Positions 48,901 through 59,201 of a stretch of DNA of 64,000 nt are shown one piece after another. Source of the DNA: Gnetum montanum (Eukaryota; Streptophyta; Gnetopsida; Gnetales; Gnetaceae); assembly GCA_015680685.1 (NCBI GenBank), contig MNCI01007937.1:1578311-1642310 (forward strand), in the 5' to 3' direction. Every line of letters begins with the position of its first letter. The first letter of the stretch is position 1. Made by a program: the position numbers and the translations under genes. Below the pieces are notes generated by a model. It saw only the letters and a program-made list of their open reading frames with translations. It had not been told where the DNA came from and did not search any database.

Positions 48901-50426
48901 GTCCCCCAAGTGACATGTGTGTCAACACATCCTTTTAGAAATCAAGCTTGTGACTTGCACAAACACAAGCAACCTGCTTTAACCAAGTGCGCTATGCCTC
49001 ATTGAAAACAGTTGTTCATGATGATTATGTTTATGAAATTATGTGCTTTTATTCATGAAATCTTCTTCACACCCATCCTAACAAAAGGTGTTCTTTAAAT
49101 TTTGAAACAAAAGTAAGATGTTTTCATTACGTACTACAACTGATTTCAAATTTTAAGTGTAGCAGTTAAGGGGAGAGTCAGCAGCAATAGCGGTCCTTCT
49201 AACCAAGGACTGCAAAGCTAAATACAAGTAAATTAGGGATTAGATGATGATTATGACATGCATCCGTTGACCTACAATTGCTAATTCTATTGTGTATATA
49301 CATATATTTTTAACTGGATTTCTTTTATTTTCATCGTTTGGTTTTCGTGTTGAACTATGTTTTTCAGATTATATTCCTTATTCGTTGAGTATGAGTGCAT
49401 ATGTCATTGGAAATGTAATTTATGGAAGGAATAAAATTCTCTCTTTCATGATTGCTTCTGTTCACATAAACTCTGAAGTATTTAGCAGTTAACCATTTAT
49501 TGAGAGTGTTATCTAGTTTGGAAGTTGTGACTGTCTGTTGAGGCTTGTTTGTTTAATAGTACTTATTAACTGTTCATGTGAGCAGGCTGCTTCAATTCTT
49601 CTATTGATTGTCTCAATAAGTGAACTCATGGAATCGGATTATAGCTATGTAGCTGTTATTGCACTAATGCTGTAAGTTTATTACTTTTAAATGCCTACTT
49701 CCTATGAGATATTGTGCTCCTTAATCTATGATCTTGTACTGTTTTGATCATCAGATATGTGGGGACCTTTGCACTGGGAGCTAGTCTTGTTCCATCTGTG
49801 GCTATTCCTGAGATTCTTCCATATGAATTACGTCCCAGGGGCATTTCCTTCTTAATGGGTTTGCAATGGGTATGAGCCACCTCGCTTGCATCCACGAAAT
49901 TCTAATATCCTGCAATCTGATGTCTTTTTTTCACTTGTTTTTTTCTAAAAAAAATCTGATTGGTCTTTGTTCAAGCTTCGGTTGGTCATATGCTGATCCA
50001 TTTGCTCCATTGCAGGTAGCAACCTTCCTTTTAGCTTCCTATGCTTTTAATAGAAGGGAAAAAATGCATTTGATACTTTTCTTAGAAGTATTTGCATTGT
50101 GCGTTGCTGCTGTTAAATTTGTACAAGTATATGTGGTGGAAGCCAAGCCAGATTTAGCCGGGCCAGGATATGAATTGGTTTCTAGCCCAGATTCATCAGT
50201 GCCAGAGGACGTTTTAATTTCTAGCCCAGATACATCAGTGCCAGGGGACGTATTAAGTTCTAGCCCAGATACATCAGGGCCAGGGGACGTATTAATTTTT
50301 AACTCAGATTCTTCAGGGCCAGGAGACAAATGGGTTTCTAACCCAGATACATCAGGGCTGGGAGACGAATTGGTTACGGACTCAGATGCAGCAGGGCCAG
50401 GAGACGGATTGGATTCTAAATTATAA
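33911..50426 (+). CDS. Plastidic-glucose-transporter-like MFS protein, 13 exons
   Basis: Exons: 33911-34142, 37905-38019, 38212-38279, 38393-38525, 38626-38725, 38829-38941, 45430-45523, 45618-46098, 46253-46396, 46514-46587, 49586-49671, 49755-49869, 50016-50426. All introns are GT-AG, every phase agrees, and the product is 721 residues. Residues 1-78 are rich in Ser, Arg and Lys with few acids, like a plastid transit peptide. Twelve membrane segments of the sugar-porter fold follow, with GVVNGA (116-121), EKYGR (161-165), GIGIG (200-204), PESPFWL (277-283) and QQISGVNV (456-463). Closest remembered family: pGlcT/SGB1 glucose carriers of the plastid inner envelope (usually ~545 residues). 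Odd features: ~100 extra residues (338-440) in the central loop, a 7x13-residue tail (631-721), and changed signature residues. Exons 1-3 are the least certain. Substrate is not proven. Confidence 0.85.
34143..37904 (+). other. Transporter intron 1
   Basis: A 3.76-kb intron joining the transit-peptide exon (phase 1 donor TCTG|GTATCA) to the TM1 exon (acceptor GTCACAG). It is AT-rich. No mobile element was recognised. At 37308-37467 there is an unexplained exon-like open stretch (see findings). Confidence 0.6.
39800..40045. repeat. Direct repeat R1 in intron 6
   Basis: Begins near GCTTGAACCCAAAGTCCTTT and ends near CTCAAGCTTCAG. It matches R2 (about 41328-41560) along its length, with shared AACAATTAGAAGAAG and CAACAATGGAGGATC. 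The two copies are about 1.5 kb apart, in the same orientation. They could be LTRs of a small element or a segmental duplication. No primer site or polypurine tract was recognised. Confidence 0.6.
41328..41560. repeat. Direct repeat R2 in intron 6
   Basis: Second copy of R1, sharing AACACAAAGTCCTTTGAT-like sequence, AACAATTAGAAGAAG, CAACAATGGAGGATCACTC and TCTCAAGCTTCCTT. It ends where the first 119-bp LINE-flanking repeat begins. Confidence 0.6.
41553..41671. repeat. 119-bp direct repeat, left of the LINE
   Basis: Matches 44630-44748 over its full length without a net gap (shared AGGATATCAAA, AAGCTTGAT, GAATACTT, CATGTAGCA). The two copies enclose the RTE LINE. Confidence 0.7.
41700..44460 (-). 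mobile_element. RTE-type LINE, 5'-truncated and decayed
   Basis: Minus strand. RT pieces: 44430-44125 (KMPNDRKMSTIIPIYRNR, GIKLMSHTLKLWKRVI, QNQFG, RSTMAAIF) and the C-terminal region 43506-43084 (MKLQEASSVFSDKKIPASLK, TIFYGGECWPLKKH, MRMIRWLSG). Both wordings are typical of plant RTE (BovB-like) LINEs. The 3' end is at about 41701-41760: on the minus strand CCCCATACAGTTGGGATAAAG is followed by a GATGATGATGATG tail, the usual short-repeat tail of this clade. It is broken by frameshifts and a SINE insertion. The 5' endonuclease domain is absent. Confidence 0.85.
43520..43615 (-). mobile_element. SINE-like insertion within the LINE
   Basis: On the minus strand, a tRNA-like head with GATGATAAAGGTGCTTG (A-box-like) and, about 30 bp on, AAGGTTCAAGCCTAG (B box, GGTTCAAGCC). 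It lies between the RT palm and C-terminal parts of the LINE and breaks their continuity. No target-site duplication was identified. Confidence 0.5.
44630..44748. repeat. 119-bp direct repeat, right of the LINE
   Basis: Partner of 41553-41671. It is far too long and diverged for a normal LINE target-site duplication. Confidence 0.7.
44992..45119. repeat. Tandem duplication, 2 x 64 bp
   Basis: ATTATCATCTGACACATTTG... repeats with a 64-bp period. Only a single clear difference (GACACTG against GATACTG) separates the two units, so it is recent. It lies 310 bp upstream of exon 7. Confidence 0.9.
46773..46813 (+). other. G-rich tract in intron 10 (possible G-quadruplex)
   Basis: GGGCGGGGGGTGGGGGTG, then GGTGGTGGGGTGG and AGGG on the plus (transcript) strand. 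It has at least four G-runs of three or more with short loops. It begins about 185 bp downstream of exon 10. Confidence 0.6.
47960..48660 (-). pseudogene. Gag-like retroelement relic in intron 10
   Basis: The minus strand, with frame changes, reads phrases typical of plant retroelement Gag (IGWKCLQQSIPGCC-like, GVMHEQVEDYMGNFT, DFFKDC) over about 0.7 kb. There are no LTRs, and the family is not settled. The call rests on codon-like phrasing only. Confidence 0.3.
50151..50423 (+). repeat. Coding minisatellite, 7 x 39 bp (13-residue repeats)
   Basis: Seven in-frame 39-bp units code for D-x-S-x-P-G-D-x-L-x-S-S-P-like 13-mers, for example DTSVPGDVLSSSP and DTSGPGDVLIFNS. The array is exactly 273 bp and the stop codon follows directly. 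It makes an acidic, Ser/Pro/Gly-rich tail after the last membrane segment. The repeat also keeps the opposite strand open (50329-50039), which is a by-product. Confidence 0.95.
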
Positions 50427-51916
50427 CAGATGTAAATACATGAATGTAGTTTGACCGAGGGGTTTTTAGTCTACCGTCTGTGTACATTAAATAGGCAAAT
50501 TATGAATGAGCAATTTTTCGGGCTTGCTAGAAAATGAGAAATGGTTTTTCTGTTACCTTTTCCTGCCATCTTCATTTTCTTTAAGGAGAATGTTTGTTGG
50601 ACATTTTCATTAAAGTTGAATTCATTGGATGGTCAAATTGAAAAAGTTAATTTTTTCCAGGTGGTCATGAGTTTTGTAGAATATTACAACGTGGCATCTA
50701 TAAATCATAGGTGCACATTCTTACTCGTGGTGAGGAAATAAATTTAGTATTACCTCAAGCAAAGAACCAGTTGAAACATTGTTGTCAATTTTAAAAATAT
50801 ATTGATGTCACATTATTTGCTGTAAACAATTCTTTAATTTAAAAAATCATTATTTAAACATACATGGAGCAATCTGTAAATTTCAGCCAGCTCGGTGACA
50901 ATTGCCTGGTTTCTTAAAGAGCCGTAGTCATGTGTCTGCGTCTATCTCCTACGGAATTTAGATTTTAAAAATAAAACTCCTCAGACCTCTCACGGTCCCC
51001 ACAGCAAAAGACGGTCCCATATATTTTGCATTCATCACAGTGCCACCCAGTGTAATCCAAACCTGCATTATTAGTTCTTCTTGTAGAATACGTTGCTCTC
51101 TTTGCATTTATCTCTATCATAATCTCCCCGTTATTCTACTTTCTGAAACTGGAAGTAGGGATACGTATCTTCTAAGTTGCCCATAGGAGTAATATATTTT
51201 TTCACTTCTGCATCCAAAAATAAGGTATATTTTTAAATTTTGGCATCTCTGATTAAATTTCAGTTTCAGCCGTTTGTTTTGATTAGGATTGACTTGAAAC
51301 TTTCAAAATGCAGCTAACACACCTTACCAGTCGGCTACATCTCAATTCATGCAATATACATGTTTCTATTTCAGTGTCCAATTATGTGTAATTGTATAGC
51401 TTCATCGATGGTTTTGGTTTAACATAGCATACTATTCGATAATTGTAATATATTCACAATCGATCCCTGGAAACATGATTAGTTTTAAAAAAGATTTTGA
51501 CATTAAAGTCCCGATGGCCTGCTGAAAAAATTGCTTCATTTTACATTATCAAATTTCTCATATTCTAAAAATAGGATAGAACACATGGAAAATTCCACTC
51601 TTAAACAAAATAATGATATTGCCAAAACACAACTTAAGTTTTACGCTTCCAAAAATTGCCAGTCGCAGAAGCAGTTGTATATCCTTCGTTTTGCCTGCAG
51701 ATGCTCTCATCCCACGGTAGTGATCGCTCATCTCAAACAGCATTGCATTACCTTTATCTCCTCATCTCAAACGCGGTAGTAATGCATTGTATCCTTAAAA
51801 CAGCCACAAACCACAGCAAGGTTGTGTTTCAAAGTGGCATTTTTGTATATCAACCTTGTCCTAATAAAATGGGGCCGGATACATGATTGGAATGCTAGAA
51901 TAATTATTTCAAAAAT
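50427..51916. other. Intergenic region between two convergent genes
   Basis: About 1.5 kb holding the 3' UTRs of the transporter (plus) and TBL gene (minus). Candidate plus-strand poly(A) signals are ATTAAATAGG near 50486 and AATAAA near 50738. No gene, transposon or RNA was recognised. Confidence 0.55.
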
Positions 51917-54900
51917 TTACATTGCATTTGCATATAAATTACATTTATCTTTTGAATCCATGTGTTCCATGATTATGGCAGCAAGCACATCGACCCATGT
52001 GTCGGGCAAGCCTGGGAGACACCAGTGCATACAATCTTGACCCCAAATGCTGACTGCATCACTTCTCCCAAGCCATGTAGCAGGATGAGCATCTATTCTG
52101 TATTCACTTAGGTGAGTTAAATCCAACTGATAAATGCCAGTTCCATGAAGAGCATGTCGGATAACAGAATTGATTTCTCTTGCTTCTCGATTTACACCAC
52201 CATTCTTGGGGTCAAACCAAGCATCTAACTGTTACAAAGGAAAAAGAAATGTCACTGTGAAGAAATGTAAATTTGATGTCAGAAGCAAGCACAATTTGGA
52301 TGTTTTGAAATCGAGGGTGAAACTGGATGGTATGAATCATTCCTTTGTACTTACCTCACTCTGATCGAGAAGTTTTTCAAAAGTACAACTTCCATTCTGA
52401 TTCCAGTCACCACCATAAAAGTGCCTCGGAGATTGCAGTCTCCATATCTTCAACTTATCATTTGGAATGTTTATTTCAATGAAAGATGACATACTTTGGA
52501 GAACTAATTTAAGGCCATCCATAATGGTTAAGGTTGGGGAGATCATTCTTCCTTCCTTGTAAAACAGCAAAGGCGTTTCCTTTGGAAATTTATCTGTATT
52601 CCACCTGCAATTCTCAGGAATTGGAAAAATCAGAGCTTCAATTTCATCCATTCAAGTTTCTTAGCTAGCTGCTATACAGTCGGGGATTTCCGAATATCAA
52701 AACTATATTCTATTATTACAAAAATTAGCAAATTAGTCCAGTAACTAGTAAATATATCCCAAGGAATTTACAAATACTTATTCCAAAGCAAAAAAGCTCT
52801 TCTACATTGAGAATTTTTTGTGCAAGAGAGACATCATAAGCTTTAATACTTGATTTAGCCAATTGATCAAGCAAATAACCTTAAAGTTGAGTCTGCTATG
52901 GTCTCTGGTCAAAAGTTGATGATTGACATCAAGATAAATATTCAGTTGATTTTTTTTTGTCAGAAGTATATTTTGATCTTGTTGAAAACTAGTCAAACTT
53001 GGTTTACATTACATTTGAACTATTTTGGCAGCCCTACTGCAGTTCGAATTCATGCGCTGCCATTGTAAGGACTTGTCCCTTAACCGATGATTTTGGCAAC
53101 AATGTATCTAATGCAAGCAAGGGATCTGGTCACATCGTTGGCCATTGCCATGCTCAATGAAGGCTATTCAAGGTTGCAATAGTCTCCTGGAGTCTGTATA
53201 AGGTGCATAATAAAAAATCTATTTTCAGTTTCATAATAAATACCAAATTCAAACACAAGACTTTGGGAAGACAAGGAAAATAGCAAATCAAGCACCAGAG
53301 TGAGAATTAGGTATCAAAAAAACCAATCTTCAATCTTCCCTGAAAATTCTCCTTTGTAAATTCCATGCCCTTTATCTGAGAACTTCAGGGAAAACATTGT
53401 GTATAGCCTTCTTAAATATTTAGCTTGGTTAAAGCCATGCTTTAATGTATATTTATTGGATGTAACCTTCTCTTTTAAAATAATTGTAAATAATCTGCTG
53501 TACATCTAACACTCTGCTTTAGCCTCAAAAGGTGCTTTAGATCTACAATTTTTGGAATTCCTTGCAAAAAATATCTTGGTAATCATCCAAAAATCTTAAA
53601 AGTTGATCTTACTCATCCCTCCCCAGTAAGGTGATAATTTCAATTGTTATTGCTTTTTCTCTCTGAGTGAATGATTTATAGTAGATGATTATGACCCTTG
53701 GCTGAAGACTAAGATCCAAAATATTTTCTGGTACCACATTTTTATTATTAGTAAAATCTCCTTTTTACATGTTGAAAAAGAAAAAACTTACTTAGTTACC
53801 AATTAGTGGCAATTTCTTATGTATGTTTCTCTAATGAAACAATAATAATGTATGAAAATTTAAGTGGATCATCATGCAATTTGTGGTTCCCAGGTAAGAA
53901 ACTTCCGAAATTTGTGCCAGTCTTCAAGATGTTTTTTTGTAGTTAGAACGCAGTTTCAGCCATTTCTCTCAAAGAATTTCTCTTCATATCTCATTAACAA
54001 ATCACTGGGATACCTGTGACTTGCAACAAGTCATAGAAGTTAGCTAGTGTTATCTATTTACTTTGATGTTGGTGAGAATTGTTTAATGACCCGCTGAACT
54101 ACAGACTTTGTACATGAGGTGAACGAAAGATGGGACTGTTATGCAAGCAATTTAATAAGCTTCAAATTTCTTTTAATTATTATCCATGTTATCTGTCATG
54201 CATTGTGATTTAGAAGGTGAAGTTCTGCATTATTAGGAATCAACTGAATAATTTTACGCCCAGTCTTGGCCAAAAGATTAATGTTGACATAAATCATGGC
54301 ACCAAATAAATTTCAGCATGGCAAGTAAATAAGCAACATTACCAATGGCCAGTGTTAAAAATGAATATGTCATAAAAGTTTGTGATATTGATCCAGTCAT
54401 CTGCAGGAACATCAATATCAACCCTGTAGATACCCTTGGCACCAGGCTGCAGCGTATATCCCTCCAAACTCTCGGATTGCAACCTTATAATAATCAGAAA
54501 TACCGATGTCAGTGATACTGAAACTGTGTGTGACAACATCGAAAACATTTTATTAATGCCAACCAAGCCCAAAGGATAAATGAGTTGTCAAAAGATTGGG
54601 AGAACATCAATAGGAATAGCAAAACAGAATACATAGAGCTATCAATAACGGTAAATTTACATTAAACAACATCTAAGAAAAAAGCCCCAGCAAATAATAA
54701 AATGAATTAGCAAAAATATATAAATTAAAAATTGCAATATATTTAACACAAACTTAATGAATGCCACTCCCAAGCTACGATGAAAATAATCGTCGGTGTT
54801 TGACTGATGGTAAACCATAAAATCTTGTCAAATCCATTTATGACTTTGATTTCAAATATTTTTGTTAATGCCAGGCCATTCCTAGAAGTGATGCAAGAAT

Positions 54901-56602
54901 ACAACCTACTTATGAACATTTGACAGAGGCAAGCTAGGTCGTTCCCTGGAAACGATGTACAGCACTAGCAGCTGGCTTTTTGAAAAATAGGCATAAGTTC
55001 TTCCTCCTGTGGTCAAAGCTGAAAGCTCTCATAACTTACGATAGTGGAACCAACATAACTGAAATTTGTTTCATGCTTAAAAGGACTAAAAGAAGTGCAA
55101 CTGAAATTATGCATCAGCTATGGAGTTAAAAGACCAACATTATTAAGAATTAACTAACCAAGTTTTAGTGAAGTCAAGGGAAACCCAACCATGTATAAAA
55201 GGAGAGTTGGTCATGGAATCTAAACGTACAAGAATTAATTAAAGAAAGAAAGAAATGCGTATAGAGGAGAAAAATAAAGAAAAATTCTGGATGTGATCCT
55301 TGGGTTAAAATGAATGAGATGATAGCATCAGAAGGACTTTCGGGGTTACACTGATGGAGGAAAATATAAAGATAAGCAGCTAAGATGACTTGGCTATGTT
55401 TCAACATCCCTCAAAGATGGCTGTATCTAAAGGATTTCCTTGATTCATCTGAGAAGCAATTAAAGAAAATAGACCTAAAATAATATAGAGTGAAATAGGT
55501 ACAGGGGACCAATAAATTGTGCTGCTATTAATGACGTAACCTTGAATCTAACAAAAAATTGGAAAGGGGGAATTATGGGCCGACTCCAAACATAAGACAT
55601 GAAACAGATCCCATTAGGGTGTAGGATCAAAACAATGCATTTACGTACATAGGGAGTTGTCGGAACCAGAAGTAAGTGACTATATGCACCCTGGACATTC
55701 GGCCAACATGAAACTTCAGAACTTTATAACTTAGTGCTACACACTGCATTTCAAGTACACATGACAATTATTAGCTCTTACATATAACAAAATCTGAAAA
55801 ATGTGGCACATTGATCATTTATATAAAGTTGCAAGTGATGGAGCTTCCATGGTCTGTGATGCCATTATTATCTTTAAGGCAAATTAAGTTCAGCATTCCA
55901 ACCAAGCCAATGGAAAGAAAGTAACATGAGGATACATGACCTAAATCCAAATAAATTTTTTACACATACTCAAACTGAATCAAAGTTACAGTTCTATGTG
56001 TTACGTCATGATTACCGGTACTTGGCCAGCAGAACAGCTCGGTGATAGGCAACTATAACATTAAACTTGGGAAAGTAGGCTCCTCTCCAGGCACCCTTCC
56101 TCTTCCATTTCTTGGCTCCAGGGTCAGCACTTCTAAGAATGCACAGAAAAGACACCAAGAAATTCTCATTCAACGAATCACCCACAAACCCAATGCTCCT
56201 GTTCCTCATTGCTGTCAAAAACTGGTGGGGATTAATCCCCGGCAATTCACAATCGTAAGGAACCCATTTCCAAGAAAAGATCTTGTCCATGCTGGGTCTC
56301 CTATTCCTGAGGCAGTTCCAGGCATTTCTTTGAAATGGGCACTCATCAGCATAGATGGGTTTTCTAGTACTGTCCTGAACCCAATGACCTTGGTCGTATC
56401 TGCATAGATTTTTCGGCAAAGTAGAGCATACTGAGGCCCTGGAGCCATGGCCGGATCCAAGGAAGGGAAATGAAGAGGAGAATAAGAAAATCAGCAGAAG
56501 AAATGAGCAACATATCAGAAATATGGCAAGCGATGAGGATGAAAAGAATGGGAGGGGCGAATTCTTTTTCGCCCATCTGGGCCGAAGACTGGAAGAGACC
56601 AT
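51917..56602 (-). CDS. TBL/DUF231 wall polysaccharide O-acetyltransferase-like, 4 exons
   Basis: Exons, minus strand: 56602-56016, 54483-54343, 52604-52355, 52228-51917. All are GT-AG with agreeing phases, giving 429 residues. An in-frame TGA lies two codons before the ATG. Residues ~22-47 are a single membrane anchor after a basic N-terminus (RPRWAKKN), fitting a type II Golgi protein. The TBL domain starts CSTLPKNLCRYDQGHW and continues with DECPFQRNAWNCLRNRRP and WKW. The catalytic serine box is FVGDSLNENF (GDS), and the partner box is DCMHWCLPGLPDTW (DxxH). Also present: FNTGHWW and SPRHFYGGDWNQNGSC. The family O-acetylates xylan, mannan, pectin or xyloglucan. The wording recalls the TBL12/TBL13 subgroup, but the substrate is not predictable here. 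It converges on the transporter gene. Confidence 0.92.
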
Positions 56603-57240
56603 TGCTCAGACTTTGAATTTTATGGATTTCATATCTGGGATTGTGGTGGATCTGCAGGTGCTCAAAATGCGCCCAATGCCCCAGGTTAGCTGCAACATTT
56701 TTCTTAATGGATCCGTATCAACCTTGCTCGACCATTGAATTTTTGAATTTCGGCGTTAAAAAAAGTGCCATGCAATGCTGGAGAAGTTCCAGTTTCTTGC
56801 ATCAAGCAAAATAGTTCTGTATGTGGGGTAACTGTTACCGGATCGGGATAGGATGAAACTTACTTGTTCAATCCTTTTGCGTTATCAAGTAAAAAGTAGC
56901 CAAATCTTATCATTGATAATTTTGCAGCTCATAAGTTTCAATTATACCCATGTATGTGAAGGTAAGTAATGGGGAATTTTAAAATGGAAAAAATAACGGA
57001 AATTAAGGCCTGCTTAATTTTTTAAGGAAACATGAAATTCATCTACATATGCAATGTTATGTTGCATGGATATGTTTGCTGGTGCAGAAAATATCATCTG
57101 AATTGACTGAAGTATAGGTTAACAAATTAGTTTATACAAATTGCATTACCACTCAATAACCTCAAGGCAAGTCAACTTCTATGTACTTGAAATAAGGTTA
57201 CATGTAACATTATGGGAATTGGAATCACAATTGTACAAAG
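56603..57240 (-). promoter_or_regulatory. Upstream region of the TBL gene
   Basis: Sequence upstream of the minus-strand ATG. The Kozak context GCAATGG is good. No clear TATA box or other element was identified. The ORF-like stretch on the plus strand (56523-56738) overlaps exon 1 and is a shadow. Confidence 0.35.
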
Positions 57241-57289
57241 AGATGTTAGCTTAGTAGTAAGATTCTGGATGTCAACTCTAAAAAAATGA

Positions 57290-57460
57290 ATAATAATATT
57301 TAAACAATTTAGAGTACATCCCCTCTTAGTAAACCACATAACAAATACAAAACTTTGATAGATTATAGGTATAAAATATGATGATACTTTATGTGTAATT
57401 CAAACTCACAACCTATCATAGGTAAGTAACAAGCTTACCAATTAAGCTATATTTATAGAG
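57290..57460 (-). mobile_element. tRNA-derived SINE (minus strand)
   Basis: Minus-strand head with an A box in ATAGCTTAATTGGTAAGC (57450-57433) and, about 24 bp on, a B box in GTGAGTTTGAAT (57409-57398). These are the internal RNA polymerase III promoter elements of a tRNA gene. A non-tRNA body follows to about 57290. Its 5' flank was later hit by the SINE at 57482. Its exact 3' end is uncertain. Confidence 0.65.
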
Positions 57461-57481
57461 CTATGATCTAAATTACTAACT

Positions 57482-57582
57482 TTTTTCTTTTTGAGAAAGC
57501 ACTCAATTTTTTATTGCACTTTGAACCCAGGCCCTTTGAGTGTATGGGCTTGTGAACCAACCAACTTGGCATTAGCCTGCAC
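57482..57582 (-). mobile_element. SINE with 15-bp target-site duplication
   Basis: A 101-bp insertion flanked by perfect direct repeats TCTAAATTACTAACT (57467-57481 and 57583-57597). On the minus strand it reads an A-box-like TGCCAAGTTGGTTGG, then a B-box-like GGGTTCAAAG, and ends in an A-rich tail (poly(T) on plus, at the left end). The layout of tRNA-like head, A-tail and target duplication is diagnostic of LINE-mobilised SINEs. Confidence 0.8.
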
Positions 57583-57597
57583 TCTAAATTACTAACT

Positions 57598-58186
57598 ATT
57601 GTTTGATTAATTCTATATAATTCCTTGGACAATTTGTGAGAGATGCTAAAATGATACCCCTATTTCAACCTAGAGTACACCAAATAAGCATCCATGAAAA
57701 TCATTAACCAATTGTATATATCTAGCCAACCTTTTGACCTTGTTAGGTAGCATAAAATTTAGTGGTTTGAAGTATATTTGATTTTGGGTTAGCTGGTTGT
57801 TACAAGTTGAAGTGAAGAAATGTATATTCTATATTCTATTGGGACCAAAAGATAGAATATAGGAACCTTAATTTCTATAATAAGACACTCTTTTACAACC
57901 ATTTTATCCTTTAAAAATTTTAAGAAAAACTATGATAATATAACCTTTAAAGCATATGCTAGAATCACAAGTATAGGTTAAACCATAATTTACAGTAGAA
58001 ATTATGATGATTTGTACCTAAGAACCACAATCTTAAGTAGGATAATCTTTGTATGGTGCATGCAATTGAGCTCACATCCATAACATGTAGGTCTTAGTGT
58101 GCAAATCAACTAAACTACAATACCATTATAAATGGCTATGGAAATTAGGGTAAATGTTTATCTTCTTCAAAGTTAACTAACAAGTC
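57598..58186. other. Non-coding region left of the gag-only element
   Basis: AT-rich, with no gene or repeat recognised. Confidence 0.5.
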
Positions 58187-59055
58187 TGATGAGTCATGGT
58201 CTATCAGGCCCAATTATCGGAGCCCTAATACAAGATATGGTCTGTTAGGCCTAGTTATCGGATCCCCGATATCGCGTCCGCCCCACGATATCGCGTACGC
58301 AATATCGTGGCCTGCCTCAATTTCTATAAATAAGAGGCGGCTTTCCTTGTTCTAGGGATTAGTTCTTAGTTCCTTACCCAAACTCTTGCAGTTTTTCCTT
58401 CTTAGAGTTAGAATTATTTCCCAGTGCATGCCGCAGTGTGGTGATTGTAATTGTATAGCATCCTTATTCGAGTGTGACGTACTTGGACACACACATGACC
58501 AGAAATAAAGATCGAGATTGCTTTATCATTGCAGCATTCACTTAGCTTAATTATTTAATTTCTTATTGTTATTTATTGCTTTCTTAGTTAATATCTCTCT
58601 ACCCTTATCTCTTAGTAACGCGGAATGAGTACGACTTAATCACGAGCATTTAAGTGTGACTACTTGGTAACTCACTAGCGTACCTAGGCTATGCGCTTGG
58701 TAACCCTAGTGGTAGTCGTGCACAAGGTCCAAGATGTGTACGGATGATTAAGGAACGGATGCTCATCGCAATTAGGCTAGTTTAGATTCTGTCTCCCTTT
58801 TCCTCTTAGCTTCATTAAAGATATTTTCCATTGCCTCTAGGAGTAGCACTAGGTTAAAAACCACATCATACACCTCACTCTAGACTAAACCATACATAAC
58901 AAAGCTAATACTAGTCCAGGTGGGAAGACAGCGAACTGCGACCTACGAGTAACTGTCTAGATACCACAACTAGCTCGTTTGTGGAGTTTGACCGGATTGC
59001 GCGTGAAACGCTTGTATTCGTATGGTTGAGTGTAGGGGTACCTCGCCACTCATCA
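58187..59055 (+). repeat. LTR L8, 5' LTR of E5
   Basis: An 869-bp LTR running from TGATGAGTCATGG to CTCGCCACTCATCA. TATAAATA at 58325-58332 is the probable element promoter. A cluster of CGATATCGCG/CGTACGC palindromes lies immediately upstream (58265-58310). Confidence 0.92.
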
Positions 59056-59073
59056 TTGACACCGTTGCCACGG
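59056..59073 (+). other. Primer-binding site of E5
   Basis: TTGACACCGTTGCCACGG directly follows the LTR. It resembles the TTGGCACCGTTGCC site of Athila/Tat elements, with one G-to-A change, and fits tRNA-Asp priming. Confidence 0.8.
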
Positions 59074-59201
59074 ACGGTGCTAGTTATCTAGATTAGTTAT
59101 ATCATACAAGGTCGCTGTATAGGAATTAACTATATATCTTTTAGGAAGAAGAAATAATTACGAAAAGTCACATACAAATTCACACACAATTTCACAACCA
59201 T

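Noticed and set aside
49866-50015. Upstream part of the plus-strand ORF ending at 50426
   Set aside because: This part is intron 12. The exon starts at 50016 after TTGCAG and joins in phase to exon 12.
50039-50329. 96-residue minus-strand ORF with SPGPDVSGLE-like repeats
   Set aside because: It is the mirror of the coding minisatellite in the transporter tail. A 39-bp in-frame repeat keeps the other strand open too.
57246-57280. Third SINE suggested by TTAGCTTAGTAGTAAG
   Set aside because: An A-box-like sequence only. No B box follows at the right distance.
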